Below, in pieces: positions 31,601 to 42,094 of a stretch of 64,000 nt of DNA; the stretch's first letter is position 1; every line of letters begins with the position of its first letter. The notes below the pieces were generated by a model. It was not told the DNA's origin and searched no databases. It saw only the letters and a list, made by a program, of their open reading frames with translations. The translations under genes and the position numbers were made by a program. The stretch is taken from assembly GCA_905221605.1 (NCBI GenBank), contig CAJNDS010002155.1:498001-562000 (forward strand), in the 5' to 3' direction. Source of the stretch: Symbiodinium natans (Eukaryota; Sar; Dinophyceae; Suessiales; Symbiodiniaceae).

Positions 31601-34127
31601 CACGATAGACCCCCTAATTGCAAGGATCCCCTTACCATCAGGACCCCAAGAAGGTACCGCGAATATCCTAAACCCCGAAGTGGCAAGATCGTTCAATCAA
31701 GGCGACGTGCCTGCTTCCTCTCTTCTGCGAAATTCTCAAAGATGATTCGGCTGAACTCGTCCAGCTCCTCCTGCGTTCGGGAGTCAGGCTTTAGGGTTTT
31801 GGGTTTGGGGTTTAGGGTTTAGGGTTTAGGGTTACTGTGCTCTTGTCTTGAAGCATCAGGTTCAGGATGCTCATGCGATGCTAATGTCCCTCGGGGCGCG
31901 CAAACAATTGTGCCTGTGCAAGAAAACCTCGGAAGCAACATCAGCGCCTCCGGCTCAATCTTCGTCGTCGGAGTCACCTGCAAGGGTGGCGAATCCTGAT
32001 CCCTGCTCTGTTCTGTGGTAAGGAGCTCGAGTGGAGACAATACCATACATATAGCGGGTTTCCGCGTCTCCTTTTTCTGGCAACCTAGATCCCTAAACCC
32101 TAAACCCAGCTCTTCTACTCAAGATGTCAGGATGTGTCGTATACACTTACGAAGTGTGAGGGTCGATGTTCAGAGAGGACTTAGGGGTTGTAGCCTATGC
32201 AATTCGCAGTCCAACTTCTTATAGTTCTGGTTGTGGCAAGTATGGTATAGAGCCCTACTGAGCCCTACTCCCCCCCTTATGAAGGGCAAGGGCTTTTGGG
32301 GTTCTCTATGGTCCGAGTTTCCTGGCTTGGCCGGCCTCTAACGCTGGCGCGAGCTTCGCAAACTCCTGCGCAGCTCGGCGAAGAGGTATACTCCGCTGGT
32401 TGAAGGATTCCAGGGTTTAGGGTTGGGTTGTGTATGATACCCTAAACATAGGCTTATAAGGCTTTGGGTACCCTGCTGTGGCAGACCTTCTCAGACGGAT
32501 CTGGACTTTCTCGTCAATTGTGGTGCTTCGTCCGCCCTAGCGACGCTCGGGTCTTGTAGGTGGGTTTCTGCTGGTGTCTGGCGGCTCTGATTCGCTCTGA
32601 TCGCTAAACCTTACACCTTGGGATGTTCCTCCTTGTACTAACAGTCCTTAATTCGGATTATAGTACCCCCTCTTATAATCGTCTCAGGGGGAACATACCT
32701 ATACCCAACTCGACCCACAAAGCCCCAAAAAAAAACCATGGACCCCCATATGGAGCCTCGGCAGCCTGCTGGTACTTCTGGAGCTGCGCCTCCTTCTCCT
32801 GAATCTTGGTAGCCCAGTTTAGGGTTTAGGGTTTAGGGTTTAGGGTTTAGGGTTTAGGGTTTAGGGTTTAGGGTTTAGGGTTTAGGGTTTAGGGTTTAGG
32901 GTTTAGGGTTTAGGGTTTAGGGTTTAGGGTTTAGGGTTTAGGGCAGTAACCATACTATAATAAGGGCACCCTTTTTGGGTTGGATATTTTATAAGGGAAC
33001 CCATAAACCAAAAAGAGGGTAAGGGTACCCCACTGGGCTACCAAGGAATTTAGGCTGCGTGGGAAGCTAAGAGTTTAAGGCTGTCAGGGTTGAGGGCTCA
33101 GGGCGTAAACGAAACCATCACCCCAAATAGCTCTAGCTTCCCCAGCAGCATAAGAATAAAAAGGGAGACCAGGGACGGAAACCCTAACGGCGGGGAAACA
33201 CGGCACCCTAAACCCTGAACCCTGAACCCTAAACCTAAACCCTAAACCCCAAACCCCAAACCCTAAACCCTAACCCCAAAGCCTGAACCCTGAACCCTGA
33301 ACCCTGAACCTTAAACCCTAAGCCCTAAGCCCTGCCCTATTGAGCATCCTACATGGTGCCTCCAGCTCCCTCGTCTTCTGCTCGAGCTGCTTTTTGAGGT
33401 CGTCGCGTTCCTCCAGGTTTGGTGCTTCAGGGCTTGTAAAGCTCATTTATTGGGGGCTTAGGGCTTAGGTTAGGGTTTCCATCCTTAGGGCTTAGGGCTT
33501 AGGGTTTAGGGTTTCGGGTTTAGGGTTCAGGGTTTGGGGTTTGGGGCTTGGGGTTTTAGGGCTTAAGGTTCAGGGTTTAGGATTTAGGGTTTAGGGTTGA
33601 AGGGTTGAAGGGTTGAAGGGTTGAAGGGTTGAAGGGTTGAAGGGTTGAAGGGTTGAAGGGTTGAAGGGTCCAAGCCCCCTTGCAACGAAAACCCGTACTT
33701 AGCCTCAACCCCGGACTAAACCCCCAAACAGCCCCCGCGCCGCGCCGCGACTGCTCTACGACTCTAGGCGACCAACTGGACCTGGGTAACCCAGGTGAGC
33801 CATCTTTTCTTAGGCACTTGGGGGCAAATCCTAAACCCTAAACCCTAACCCCTAAACCCTAAACCCTAAACCCTAAACCCTAAACCCTAAACCCTAAACC
33901 CTAAACCCTAAACCTAAACCCTAAACCCTAAACCCTAAACCCTAAACCCTAAACCCTAAACCCTAAACCCTAAACCCTAAACCCTAAACCCTAACCCTAA
34001 ACCCTAAACCCAAAGCCTCGGCTTATTCGTTTCGGGCCTTCGGGTTGAACCTTGCTCGGAAGCTTACAGGGCTTTGGCACCTTCTCGGTGTCGCCGACGT
34101 ACTTCATCAGCAGCTGCATCTTCTTGC
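25030..34127 (-). CDS. Nine phase-compatible exons of one coiled-coil-like protein (partial)
   Basis: Exons, minus strand: 34,081-34,127 (KKMQLLMKYVGDTEK); 33,360-33,410 (ERDDLKKQLEQKTRELE); 32,757-32,798 (EKEAQLQKYQQAAE); 32,336-32,365 (EFAKLAPALE); 31,711-31,770 (EELDEFSRIIFENFAEERKQ); 31,459-31,550 (SLFILDGLICAQ...TIEDLV); 30,889-30,983 (SLDAEGGLGTLRARVRAARA); 27,757-27,834 (LFPNIQVLEPLFALAGDPLP); 25,030-25,090 (CSSSQLGESDFLRAYLEEA). All eight junctions join in the same frame. Eight acceptors are AG|G, the exception being 31,550 (AG|A). Donors are GT or GC. The Glu/Lys/Gln-rich early exons suggest a coiled coil. Family not recognised. Introns are packed with telomere-like repeats and hairpin elements. 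Neither gene end is defined. Confidence 0.6.
25555..25670. repeat. TTTATTGGG-type nonamer repeat
   Basis: Tandem GGGTTTATT units with TGTG variants, apparently an expanded derivative of the telomere-like heptamer. It follows telomere-like patches at about 25,450-25,560. Confidence 0.85.
26203..26300. repeat. Family C hairpin element
   Basis: Contains AATAGGGGTACCTTGATGAG, ACCCTACTATTTGGGGTC and a terminal GTCGTAACCCCC. The same motifs in the opposite order occur at 37,828-37,925 and around 3,570-3,690. Confidence 0.5.
26395..26640. other. A-rich low-complexity intron sequence
   Basis: AATAATAA/AAGAAGAA-rich sequence of low GC content in an otherwise GC-rich region. No gene seen. Confidence 0.6.
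28165..28641. repeat. Compound trinucleotide microsatellite ending in (CAG)n
   Basis: Successive blocks of GGT, GGC, GGCAGT, GTA, GTC, GTAGGA, then GCAGCC and finally about 28 CAG units (28,558-28,641). Long open frames in several frames (poly-Ala, poly-Thr, poly-Val) are a by-product of the three-base period and are not called as genes. Confidence 0.95.
29945..30107. repeat. Telomere-like array with GGGTCTA block
   Basis: About nine GGGTCTA heptamers followed by about eleven GGGTTTA heptamers. The variant is clustered, indicating local expansion. Confidence 0.92.
30240..30383. repeat. Telomere-like (TTTAGGG)n array
   Basis: Mostly perfect heptamers, preceded by a few GGGGTTTA and TTAGGG variants. 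Confidence 0.93.
32621..32698. repeat. Family B MITE-like palindrome
   Basis: GGGATGTTCCTCCTTGTACTAACAGTCC at the left and CAGGGGGAACAT at the right, with a central TATAGTACCCCCTCTTATAA. It lies in an intron of the nine-exon run. Confidence 0.55.
32816..32943. repeat. Telomere-like (TTTAGGG)n array abutting a family A element
   Basis: About eighteen heptamers, immediately followed by a family A element at 32,943. Confidence 0.93.
32943..33048. repeat. Family A MITE-like element
   Basis: CAGTAACCATACTATAATAA, GGGCACCCTTTTTGGGTTGG and a terminal CCACTGGGCTACCAAGG match the element at 20,190-20,310. Confidence 0.6.
33590..33668. repeat. (GGGTTGAA)n octamer/nonamer repeat
   Basis: About nine tandem GGGTTGAAG units grading out of degenerate telomere-like sequence. 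Confidence 0.9.
33824..34012. repeat. Telomere-like (CCCTAAA)n array, opposite orientation
   Basis: About 26 CCCTAAA units. On the coding (minus) strand this reads GGGTTTA. It lies just downstream of the exon at 34,081-34,127. Confidence 0.95.
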
Positions 34128-34129
34128 CT

Positions 34130-36366
34130 GAAAGGGGCTTCGGGGTTTTGGGGTTAAGGCCCTTGCAGACATGCTGGGAAATGCGGGGTGGGGTTCCGAC
34201 TTTACTGGCTCTTGGCAAAGACTTAGGGAGCCGGGCTGCATCCTTTCTATGACACGTTGGGGGATCGTATGTGCACCTAATTCCCCAAGTCCTCATTGAG
34301 TCACAGAACTCAAAGAAGAAGCAACGGGAAGCGACTTGGGCCCCGAACCGGCTTTCTTGAGATCCTCGCCAGGCTCGCGGATGCGAGGGGTGGGGACTGG
34401 ACTTCCCCACTAATTAGTCAGCATAGGGTTTGGGGGGCTCGTATAGTAGAATTCGAAAGGGACCATAAGGGGTAATTATTCCGACCCCTATATTACACTT
34501 CTCAATAACAAGGTTCATGTGAGGCGCTTACTATATCTGTAGGGCGGTTTTCTTCCAACTCTTCATGATGCGGGGGACATCTCAAACCCTGAGTCCTACC
34601 TACACCCTAAGACCCTTTCTTTGGGATCCTGAGCGCGATCCCCTGACACACTCTTTTCTCACCCACAAACTGCCCAAACGATCAAGCCTCCAACCCTCAA
34701 AAAAAAACACCGAAACCTATAGACCCCAAGACAAACCTCAGAAACTTTCAAGAACCCTGAGCCACGAGGGACAAAAGGCACTAAACCCGAAATTTACACC
34801 CTAAACCTTGAATTTAACCACTATAAACCCTGAAACTAACCCTAAACCCGTAAACAAACTTTTCCCGCAGGCGAGACGCGGGTCGGGCGCTAGCTCACAC
34901 ACCGGGGAGTCGGAGGGGAGGCACGGGACACATTAGACCAGAAGCCCTCATGAAGGGAATCAAGGAGGGACCCTTTTCAGGGACCTTAGGGGTAATTTGG
35001 GGGTTATTTAGGCCTCAAACCCAGCACCAAGGCTAGGCCAGATGGTCACCTCTCCAAACTAGTCCCCTTTGAGGGGGTCCTTTGATGATAAGGAGGCCCC
35101 GACTGTTTAGGATACCCAAAAAGGGGCACCATCATTTCGAGAACTCACCGTATATCCGACAAGCACCCCTCTCCAACGCCCGGGGTAATCGTTAACACAG
35201 AGCGGCCACGCAGAATCCCCCCAGTTCGGGTCGGCTTCAGATCTTGTTTTAGCGCTTTAGGGGTCAGGGGCTTTCGAACTTTGGGGCAGAAGGCTCAGAG
35301 TTGGGACCAGAGTTTCAAACCCTGAGCCCCTAACCCCAACGCCCTGCTTGCAAATGAATCTGGTATTGGGACCCAAGGGGCCGGGTTAAGGCTTTAGGGT
35401 GAAGGGTTGAGGGTTCAGGAAATTAGGGGTTCGAACCGTAAGTTTCCTGCCCCCAAAAAGCCCAAACTAGGCCCCCCAACGACCTCCTGCAAGCTTGGGT
35501 TTAGCGCCAATGGGCGCGGTTGAACCTACCCTAAACCCTAAACCCAGTAACCATATCAGAATAAAGGTACCCATTTTGGGGGCTTGGTGACTTACCCTAA
35601 ACCCTAAACCCTAAACCCTAAACCCTAAACCCTAAACCCTGAACCCACTGGGCTACTAAGTTCCAACCGAAGGAAGCCGCAATTCCTTCGCCCGGGGAGG
35701 CTTCTGCAGCCCCTCTGGAGCCGCCACTTTGAGCAGGGCTCGCGGGGGCTTAGGGTTTAGGGTTTCAGGGTTTACGGGTTTAGGGGTTTCGGGATTTAGG
35801 GTTTCGGGTTTAGGGTTTAGAGTTTAGGGGTTTAGGAAAGGCTCAGGGCTTAGGGAACTGCTGAAAACCCAAAGCGTTAAGGGTTAGGGGTTTAGGGTGT
35901 GGGGTTTAGTTCCCTTAATCCGCAGGCGAGGGCGCTAGGGGCTCTTTGTCCGGACGGCGCTCAGGAAGCTCAGAACGCTATTGAAGAGTCGGTGCATGAG
36001 CTGCGCGTGGGCCTCTGTCGTAGGGTTTGGGGTTTGGGGCTTCGGGTTTAGGATTGAGAGTCCTAGGATTTGGGGTGTAGTACATAGGGTTTGGGGGTTG
36101 AGGTTTTAGGGCCCATCTTGTGGGATGAACTTATCAAGCTGAACTACCCTTTGGTAGCTAAGTTGGGGGGGCGTAGCGGGTCCTGTGATCCTTGGCTCGA
36201 GATCAACAAACAAGGGGAAGTCTGCAAACAGGGGCCCTAAACCTGTTGAAAACCCTACGACCTCAACCCTAAACCCCCAACCCAACACCTCAACCCCCAA
36301 ACCCCTAGACACCCACCAAGAAACCCTTAAACCCGTAAACCCTCTCGGCCCGTTCTGGATGCCCAC
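34130..36366. other. Intron-like sequence with degenerate repeats
   Basis: Telomere-like patches, fragments of palindromic elements (about 34,435-34,520 and 35,000-35,150) and one interrupted family A element. A minus-strand stretch near 34,330-34,400 (IREPGEDLKKAGSG) may be coding but lacks a clear acceptor. Confidence 0.4.
35547..35664. repeat. Family A element interrupted by telomere-like repeats
   Basis: The left part (CAGTAACCATATCAGAATAA, GGTACCCATTTTGGGGGC) and right part (CCACTGGGCTACTAAG) match family A, but the right half of the interior is replaced by about seven CCCTAAA units (about 35,590-35,645). Confidence 0.6.
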
Positions 36367-38310
36367 CTGCGACAGGAGCTTCCAGGCGATGTTCTTGCGC
36401 TTGTCATCAGGGAAGACAAGCACAACCTCCACGGGATCCTGCAGGAGGCAGGAACTCTCACAAGGAAGAGTGGTAAGAGTCATTCTCCTCCTTCCGCCCT
36501 TTACACCCAAAACCCTGAACCTCATAAGCAGGAAACTCTAAACACCCAAGCAGAAGACTGAGGCTTCTAAGCCGGAGGCCCTGAGGCAACCCCGTCCAGC
36601 CTCGGTGGATGCGGTTAAGGTCCTGCGAGTGGACTGAAGGTTTAGGCTTCAGGTTTATGGGAGTTCCAGGCTTCAAAGCTCGGGATTTTTACAGTACCGG
36701 TCGAGTTTGACCGGAATTCTCAGTGGCCTCAGGATCTGGAATGGAGAAGCTCCAAAGTCAAAGCAACTGCAAGTTGAACACGGAAACTTCTGCCCATGCC
36801 ACCTTGAGGGACTGAATTAGGAGGTTCCGGGGTTTAGGGTTTAGGGTTTAGGGTTTAGGGTTTACAGGGAAAGGGGCAAACAACCAGCGCCACGCGCAGT
36901 CCCGCTGGCGAGGCCGTCGCGAGGGTAGCCGCCCGAAGGCTGCTTGGCACCGCGCAGGCCTCTGGGGGTCTAAGGCTGGCCGAAGGGAAGCACCTGCAAA
37001 ACCCTTACCTTGCGATGTTCCCCCTTATGCTAGCATAGGGATTCTAGTACCCCCGATTACAATCCCTCATAAGGACTGTTAGTAGAAAAGGGAGCATCCC
37101 AACCCCAACCCCAAAAAACATCCCTAAACCCCTAAAAACCTTTACGCTTCGCCTGCCAGCATCCGCAAGGCAGGTGAGCGCGGAGCGAACACCTGCCAGT
37201 TTTGGTGGGCTTTTGGGTTAAAAAGGCTTTCTTCTCTTTTCTCCCTTCTATATTCTTGTATAAATACCATCATGATTAGTGAATCTAGGGCTTCGGATGG
37301 CGGCTGCTTTCGTACATAGGGCCCTCTGACGGGCCGCGACCATCCTGAAGGTGAGTCACAACCCCGCAGCAGCCGGAGCCCCTCCAGGCTCTTGGGGGGG
37401 AGGGGGGGTTGTCTTGCAGGTACCTTGCATTTTCTGGTAGGGTTTAGGGTTGAGGGTTTAAGGTTTAGGGTTTAACCTTTAGGGTTTAGGGTTTAGGGTT
37501 TAGGGTTTAGGGTTTAGGGTTTAGGGTTTAGGGTTTAGGGTTTAGGGTTTAGGGTGGCGCCAACTAAGAACAACCCTCATATCGTCATGGCCAGTTCTTT
37601 TGGATGACAATCCCTTTTTGGAGGTCCCTCTTAATTACAACACGGCTAGATGGGATTCTTTGGGGTACTGCACCCTGACCATACTGATAGTTATCTTTAG
37701 ACATATACTCAGGTAACATTATACAATATAAGAATGTCAGAAGATAAAGGTATAACAAAAAACAATCATATACTAAAGACTAGCAATATACCAACATATG
37801 AATACTGCAATAATGTAGTAAATGGAGGGTTTACGATAATCAGGGCCCCCAAATATAGACCCCAAATAGTAGCATCCCCTTGTAGTGTGAACCCCAAACG
37901 GTACCCCTAACATCGTAAACCCCCAAACAACACAATACGCTACTACAAGAAAACACGAGAAAAAACTAATATATGAATATATGAATATATGAATATATGA
38001 ATATATGAATATATGAATATATGAATATATGAATACATGAATATATGAAGATATGAATATATGAATACATGAATATATGAGTATATATATATATATATAT
38101 TTATTTATTTATTTATTTATATATTTACATATATATTTATGTTTATGTTTGTATCTATATTTATAGCTATCTTTATCTTCATCTTTATCTTTATCTTTAT
38201 ATTTATATTTATATGTACTTTTTATATTTATATGTATCTTTATCTTTATATTTATCTTTGTTTTTATATTCATATGTATATGTATATTTATATATTTATA
38301 TTTATATGTG

Positions 38311-38354
<44 letters not shown>

Positions 38355-39298
38355 TATATTTATCTTTATATTTTTATTTTTATTTATATTTACATTTATT
38401 CTTACATTTCTGTTATATTTATATCCATACTTATATCTATATTGTATACAATAATCGATGTGAATATACTTGTACCTTAATCAACAATGCGATACGGCGT
38501 GGGGTAGCTCCGGGCCTGCAGGCGCAGAGACGGCGCCTCTGCGTTGCCCCAGAAGCTGCCCGACGCCTTGGCGTTCTCGTCACCTCCTCGGTGCGCCGTG
38601 GTCTTAAGTGCGTTGAGGGTTAGGGTTTGGGGTTTAGGGTTTAGGGTTTAGGGTTTAGGGTTTAGGCTTTAGGGTTCAGGGTTCAGGGTTCAGGGTTTAG
38701 GGTTTAGGGTTTAGGGTTTAGGGTTTAGGGTTTAGGGCCAAGTTTAGGGTTTGGGGTGTTCCTGTTCTTACTCCCTTCTTAGCATCATTCCTGTCGTTGG
38801 CCGAGTTTCTTGGCCCTCAACCCCTACACCTCTAAACACCCAAACCCCTTGAAACCCTCGAAACCCCTAACCACCCTCCCCCCAACCCGTAAACCTTCAA
38901 ACCCCGACACCCTTACACTCGTAAACCCCCAACCCCCCAAAAAAAGGAAAGCCGCAACCCGAGCGTCCGTTGTGGAGGACGACCAGCCGCAGCGGCTCCG
39001 CAATGACGGGCTCGGCATTCAGGGCCTGCGATTAACCCGGGGATTCCCCACTCTTGTGGGGCTCGGGCATAGGGCGGTTCGAGATAAAAAACCTTATTTA
39101 GTCCTTTTCGGGGTATAAGTTCGTTCATACCTGATCTAGGTAAAAGGTTCGTACTCGAAAGGTAGCAGGCACTCTAAGCCCTAAAACCGCCCAACAAAGC
39201 GCCGGAGAAGTGGCTCTGTCTGCTGCCGGCGGTACCTTCACCGTGTCTGGTCGGGCAAGCAGGAGCGTGTGCCCGGAGGGCATGAGGTAGAGGTGCTC
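36367..39298 (-). CDS. Four phase-compatible exons, unknown product (partial)
   Basis: Exons, minus strand: 39,236-39,298 (EHLYLMPSGHTLLLARPDTVK less its last residue here); 38,959-39,025 (ALNAEPVIAEPLRLVVLHNG); 38,516-38,583 (DENAKASGSFWGNAEAPSLR); 36,367-36,438 (DPVEVVLVFPDDKRKNIAWK). All acceptors are AG|G; donors are GT except GC at 38,515. Junctions join in one frame. The acceptor at 39,299 is the last degenerate telomere-like unit (GGGTTCAG|G). No family recognised; the mix of beta-strand-like hydrophobic runs suggests a globular protein. Confidence 0.55.
37014..37090. repeat. Family B MITE-like palindrome
   Basis: GCGATGTTCCCCCTTATGCT at the left pairs with the right end AAAAGGGAGCATCCC; the centre ATTCTAGTACCCCCGATTAC also folds. 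It lies in an intron of the preceding exon run. Confidence 0.6.
37438..37556. repeat. Telomere-like array
   Basis: TTTAGGG units with GGGTTGA and GGGTTTAACC variants at the left end. Confidence 0.92.
37828..37925. repeat. Family C hairpin element
   Basis: Starts GGTTTACGATAATCAGGG and ends CATCGTAAACCCCC, its inverted counterpart, with ATAGACCCCAAATAGTAG inside. Best-preserved copy of the family. Confidence 0.6.
37970..38432. repeat. AT-rich microsatellite block
   Basis: Nonamer GAATATAT(GA) repeats, then TTTA, TATA and TTTATCT repeats. The open frames across it (Tyr/Ile/Phe-rich) are not credible genes. Confidence 0.95.
38615..38740. repeat. Telomere-like array
   Basis: TTTAGGG units with a short GGGTTCA block in the middle, in the intron between the exons at 38,959 and 38,583. 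Confidence 0.92.
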
Positions 39299-39659
39299 CT
39301 GAACCCTAAATCCTGAACCCTGCACCCTAAGCCCTAAGCTCTAGACCCCAAACCCCTAAACCCTACACCCTAAACCCTAATCCTAAGCCCTAAATCCCAA
39401 ATCCTGTGCCTTGGGTTGGGGTTCAGGGTCTTGGAGGCTCGGCGGGAGTCTACAAGAGTCCCGCTCGCCTTGCCCCTGCTTGTGAGCTTGAGGTTTCGGG
39501 TTCAAGGGCTTCGGGGGTTTAAGGGTTTAGGATTTAGGGGGGTTACTAGGGGGCTTGTTAGGGGTGTAGGGGTTTATGGGTTAGGGGTCTAGGGGTGTGG
39601 GGCTTTGGTGCTCTTCGGCTTCGGGGCCAGGAATGCACCCTAAACCCTAAACCCTAAAC

Positions 39660-39729
39660 CGGGCTCCTCGCGGCCATCCTCCAACATCAGGCCCGGCACC
39701 GAGCACTTCACGCGGTTCATCTTGCCGAC
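39660..39729 (-). CDS. Exon with GTTTAGGG donor, unknown product
   Basis: Acceptor CCCCAG|GTC at 39,730; 70 nt encoding VGKMNRVKCSVPGLMLEDGR and EEP; donor is G|T of GTTTAGGGTTTAGGG. Probably upstream of the exon run at 39.3-36.4 kb, with one exon missing between since the phases do not join directly. Confidence 0.55.
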
Positions 39730-39776
39730 CTGGGGAATGCATGCAAGGCTGCGAAACAAGTGGCTGCATGTTGTTC

Positions 39777-39870
39777 CACTGTACTATACTGTACTACACT
39801 GTACTACACTGTACTATACTGTACTATACTGTACTATGCTGTACTATGCTGTACTATACTGTACTATGCT
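39777..39870. repeat. (CTGTACTATA)n decamer repeat
   Basis: About nine CTGTACTA(T/C)A units. Non-coding, in a presumed intron. Confidence 0.93.
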
Positions 39871-40231
39871 GGACCTAACAAGTGCTCCTGATGGTGGTGG
39901 GTGGCCTTTGGTACCCTTCGCCGCTCGACTTTAGAAAACCCGACAGACCCCCTGAAAGGGCACACGGAGACGGAAAGTCCAAACAAACATACGAGCAAAG
40001 GCCAAGAAGCCCTCAACCCGCAAAAGCCAAACCCTAAGCCTAAACCCCCTAAACCCCCTAGACCCCCTAAACCCCCTAAACCCCCCCCCAAAACCCCCTA
40101 AACCCCCTCAACCCCCTAAACCCCCCCCCCCCAAACCCCCTAAACCCGCCCCAAAACCCCCTACACCCCCGAAACCCCCTAAACCCCCGAAACCCGAAAC
40201 CCCAAACCTTCAAGGCCCTAAACCCTAAAAC

Positions 40232-40311
40232 GTCTCGGGAGTGATGCCCCCCATGTTGAGGCCCAGGGTGCCAGCACACCGACGCCGGGCTGGTAGCGGA
40301 GCAGCTCGTCC
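40232..40311 (-). CDS. Candidate exon, frame ambiguous
   Basis: Acceptor GAGAG|G at 40,312. In one frame 80 nt stay open to a GTTTTAGGG donor at 40,231 (TSCSATSPASVCWHP...); in another, 32 nt reading DELLRYQPGV end at a GT donor (40,280). The first fits the phase of neighbouring exons; the second looks more protein-like. Confidence 0.35.
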
Positions 40312-40394
40312 CTCTCACCCTGGCCACAACAACAACTCGAAGCCCTCGCTTTGGGGCTTGGCATCCTCGATTTTTTAAGTCTGGGGTTGAGGGT

Positions 40395-40500
40395 TGCGGG
40401 TTTAGGGTTTAGGGTTTAGGGTTTAGGGTTTAGGGTTTAGGGTTTAGGGTTTAGGGTTTAGGGTTTAGGGTTTAGGGTTTCGGGTTTCGGGTTTCGGATT
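40395..40500. repeat. Telomere-like array
   Basis: TTTAGGG units ending in TTTCGGG variants. Confidence 0.92.
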
Positions 40501-40611
40501 TCGGGCTTAGGGGCCCTGAAGTCTTGAGGAGTCACTTCCTGGCCTTGGGCGAAGTGTGGGTCTGTAGCGACGATGAAGTCTGAGCAGTCTAGGTGGGTGG
40601 ACAAAGCTGAT

Positions 40612-40845
40612 TTAGGGTTTAGGGTTTAGGGTTTAGGGTTTAGGGTTTAGGGTTTAGGGTTTAGGGTTTAGGGTTTAGGGTTTAGGGTTTAGGGTTTAGG
40701 GTTTAGGGTTTAGGGTTTAGGGTTTAGGGTTTAGGGTTTAGGGTTTAGGGTTTAGGGTTTAGGGTTTAGGGTTTAGGGTTTAGGGTTTAGGGTTTAGGGT
40801 TTAGGGTTTAGGGTTTAGGGTTTAGGGTTTAGGGTTTAGGGTTAG
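40612..40845. repeat. Telomere-like (TTTAGGG)n array
   Basis: About 33 almost perfect heptamers, among the most homogeneous in the window. Confidence 0.95.
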
Positions 40846-40853
40846 GGAAAGAC

Positions 40854-40893
40854 CGCTGCCTCTTCCAGGCCAGGCATTTCCAGAGAGGATTTC
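40854..40893 (-). CDS. Candidate short exon
   Basis: Acceptor CCGAG|G, 40 nt encoding EILSGNAWPGRGS, GT donor at 40,853. Phase fits the exon at 41,050-41,115 upstream. Confidence 0.35.
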
Positions 40894-41049
40894 CTCGGAC
40901 CATTTCGAGCAGGATGGCCACTCACGTACCCCTAACACCCAAGCCCCAGGCCCTACGTGGTAGTAATAACTATTTCCGAAAAAACAGCGGGATAATATTA
41001 TATACACCCTAAACCCTAAACCCTAAACCCTAAACCCTAAACCCTAAAC

Positions 41050-41115
41050 CCTCCTGATTTCTTCAGCATCTTTGCAAGGGGCGAGGACATCAGCCGGTGG
41101 AGCGCCAGAAGGAGC
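41050..41115 (-). CDS. Exon with GTTTAGGG donor, unknown product
   Basis: Acceptor ACCGAG|G; 66 nt, phase 0 to 0, encoding APSGAPPADVLAPCKDAEEI and RR; donor is G|T of GTTTAGGG at 41,049. Confidence 0.5.
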
Positions 41116-42046
41116 CTCGGTAGGGGGCGGGGGAGAATGAGACGAAGGGCTTCTACTAAGGGGAAAAAAAAGGAGGGACCCCCTAGAAGGGGCCCTTAAC
41201 CTTATTCCTCTCAATAACCCCCTATGTCTTACATAGTCCCTATGTACCTTAGTAGGCCCTAAATCGCCCCGAAAAAAAAAAACCCTAGGCCCCCTCAAAA
41301 GGGTCCCTCCTCTAGTCCCTGGACTCTAGACCCCCGAACCCTCCAAGGCCTCACGGGCCTAAAACCCAAAAGGTTCCAAAGCAGCCTGGTGGCCGGAAGC
41401 AGCGCGCCCGGTACGGAAGGCCCGACGCTGCGTCCGGCGTGGAGCCTAACAGATTCCGGGCTTCAGGCGGTTTAGGGGTGGGGGGGGGGGGTTCGGGTTT
41501 AAGCCCTAAGCCAAAAACAACCTTAGGGTCATAAGGGCAACGTTCAGACCAAAAGAGAGAAACACACCCATGGGTTTTGGGGCTTTAGGCCTGCGGACTT
41601 CCTCGTGACAACCTGCGTGGTTCCCGGAGCCGAATTCAAGCAAGGGCCTTCACCCTAAAGCACTTTCCCCCTACACCCCGATCCTTTCAGCTTATGAAAA
41701 CTAAAACACAAACCTAAACCCACAAAGCCCGGACGCCTGGTTCGGTCAGACTATCACTCCGCGGTTTCTCGGAAAGCATGGAGAGGTCCTCCGCCGGATT
41801 GGGGAGGCTTCGGGGGGGGGGGGGGGGGGGGGGGGGGGGGCGGGGGGGTCCCTGTCCCTGGGAGGCTCTGAAGGCCTTCGGGTGACATGGTTTTTAGGAA
41901 ACCATCATCAGGCTTCCGACTTTAGGGTGGGTTTAGGGTGTAGGGTTGAGGCTTGAGGGTTTAGGGCTTCGGTCTTAGGGCTGCAGGCTTATCAGAGCGC
42001 TCCAGAACTTCCCCCCCCCCCCCCCACAAAAAAAAAAAAAGTGCAC

Positions 42047-42094
42047 CGCAAGCCCGTCGTCCTGTGCCGAGGCATGCCACTGCTGCTGGAAGTC
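42047..42094 (-). CDS. Candidate exon, unknown product
   Basis: Acceptor GCGCAG|G; 48 nt, phase 0 to 0, encoding DFQQQWHASAQDDGLA; GT donor (GCG|GTGCAC). Confidence 0.5.

Noticed and set aside
31185-31745. 186-codon plus-strand open frame
   Set aside because: It overlaps two minus-strand exons that have AG-type acceptors and join in phase with seven others; the plus-strand frame runs through telomere-like and poly-G sequence.
38516-38583. Assigning this exon to an EDR2/DUF1336-type lipid-binding domain
   Set aside because: A loose resemblance of FWGNAEAPSLRL to that family is not enough without neighbouring conserved motifs.
38139-38623. Tyr/Ile/Phe-rich open frames, and similar ones at 54,460-54,873
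   Set aside because: They translate TATA/TTTA/CATATA microsatellites and have no credible protein composition.
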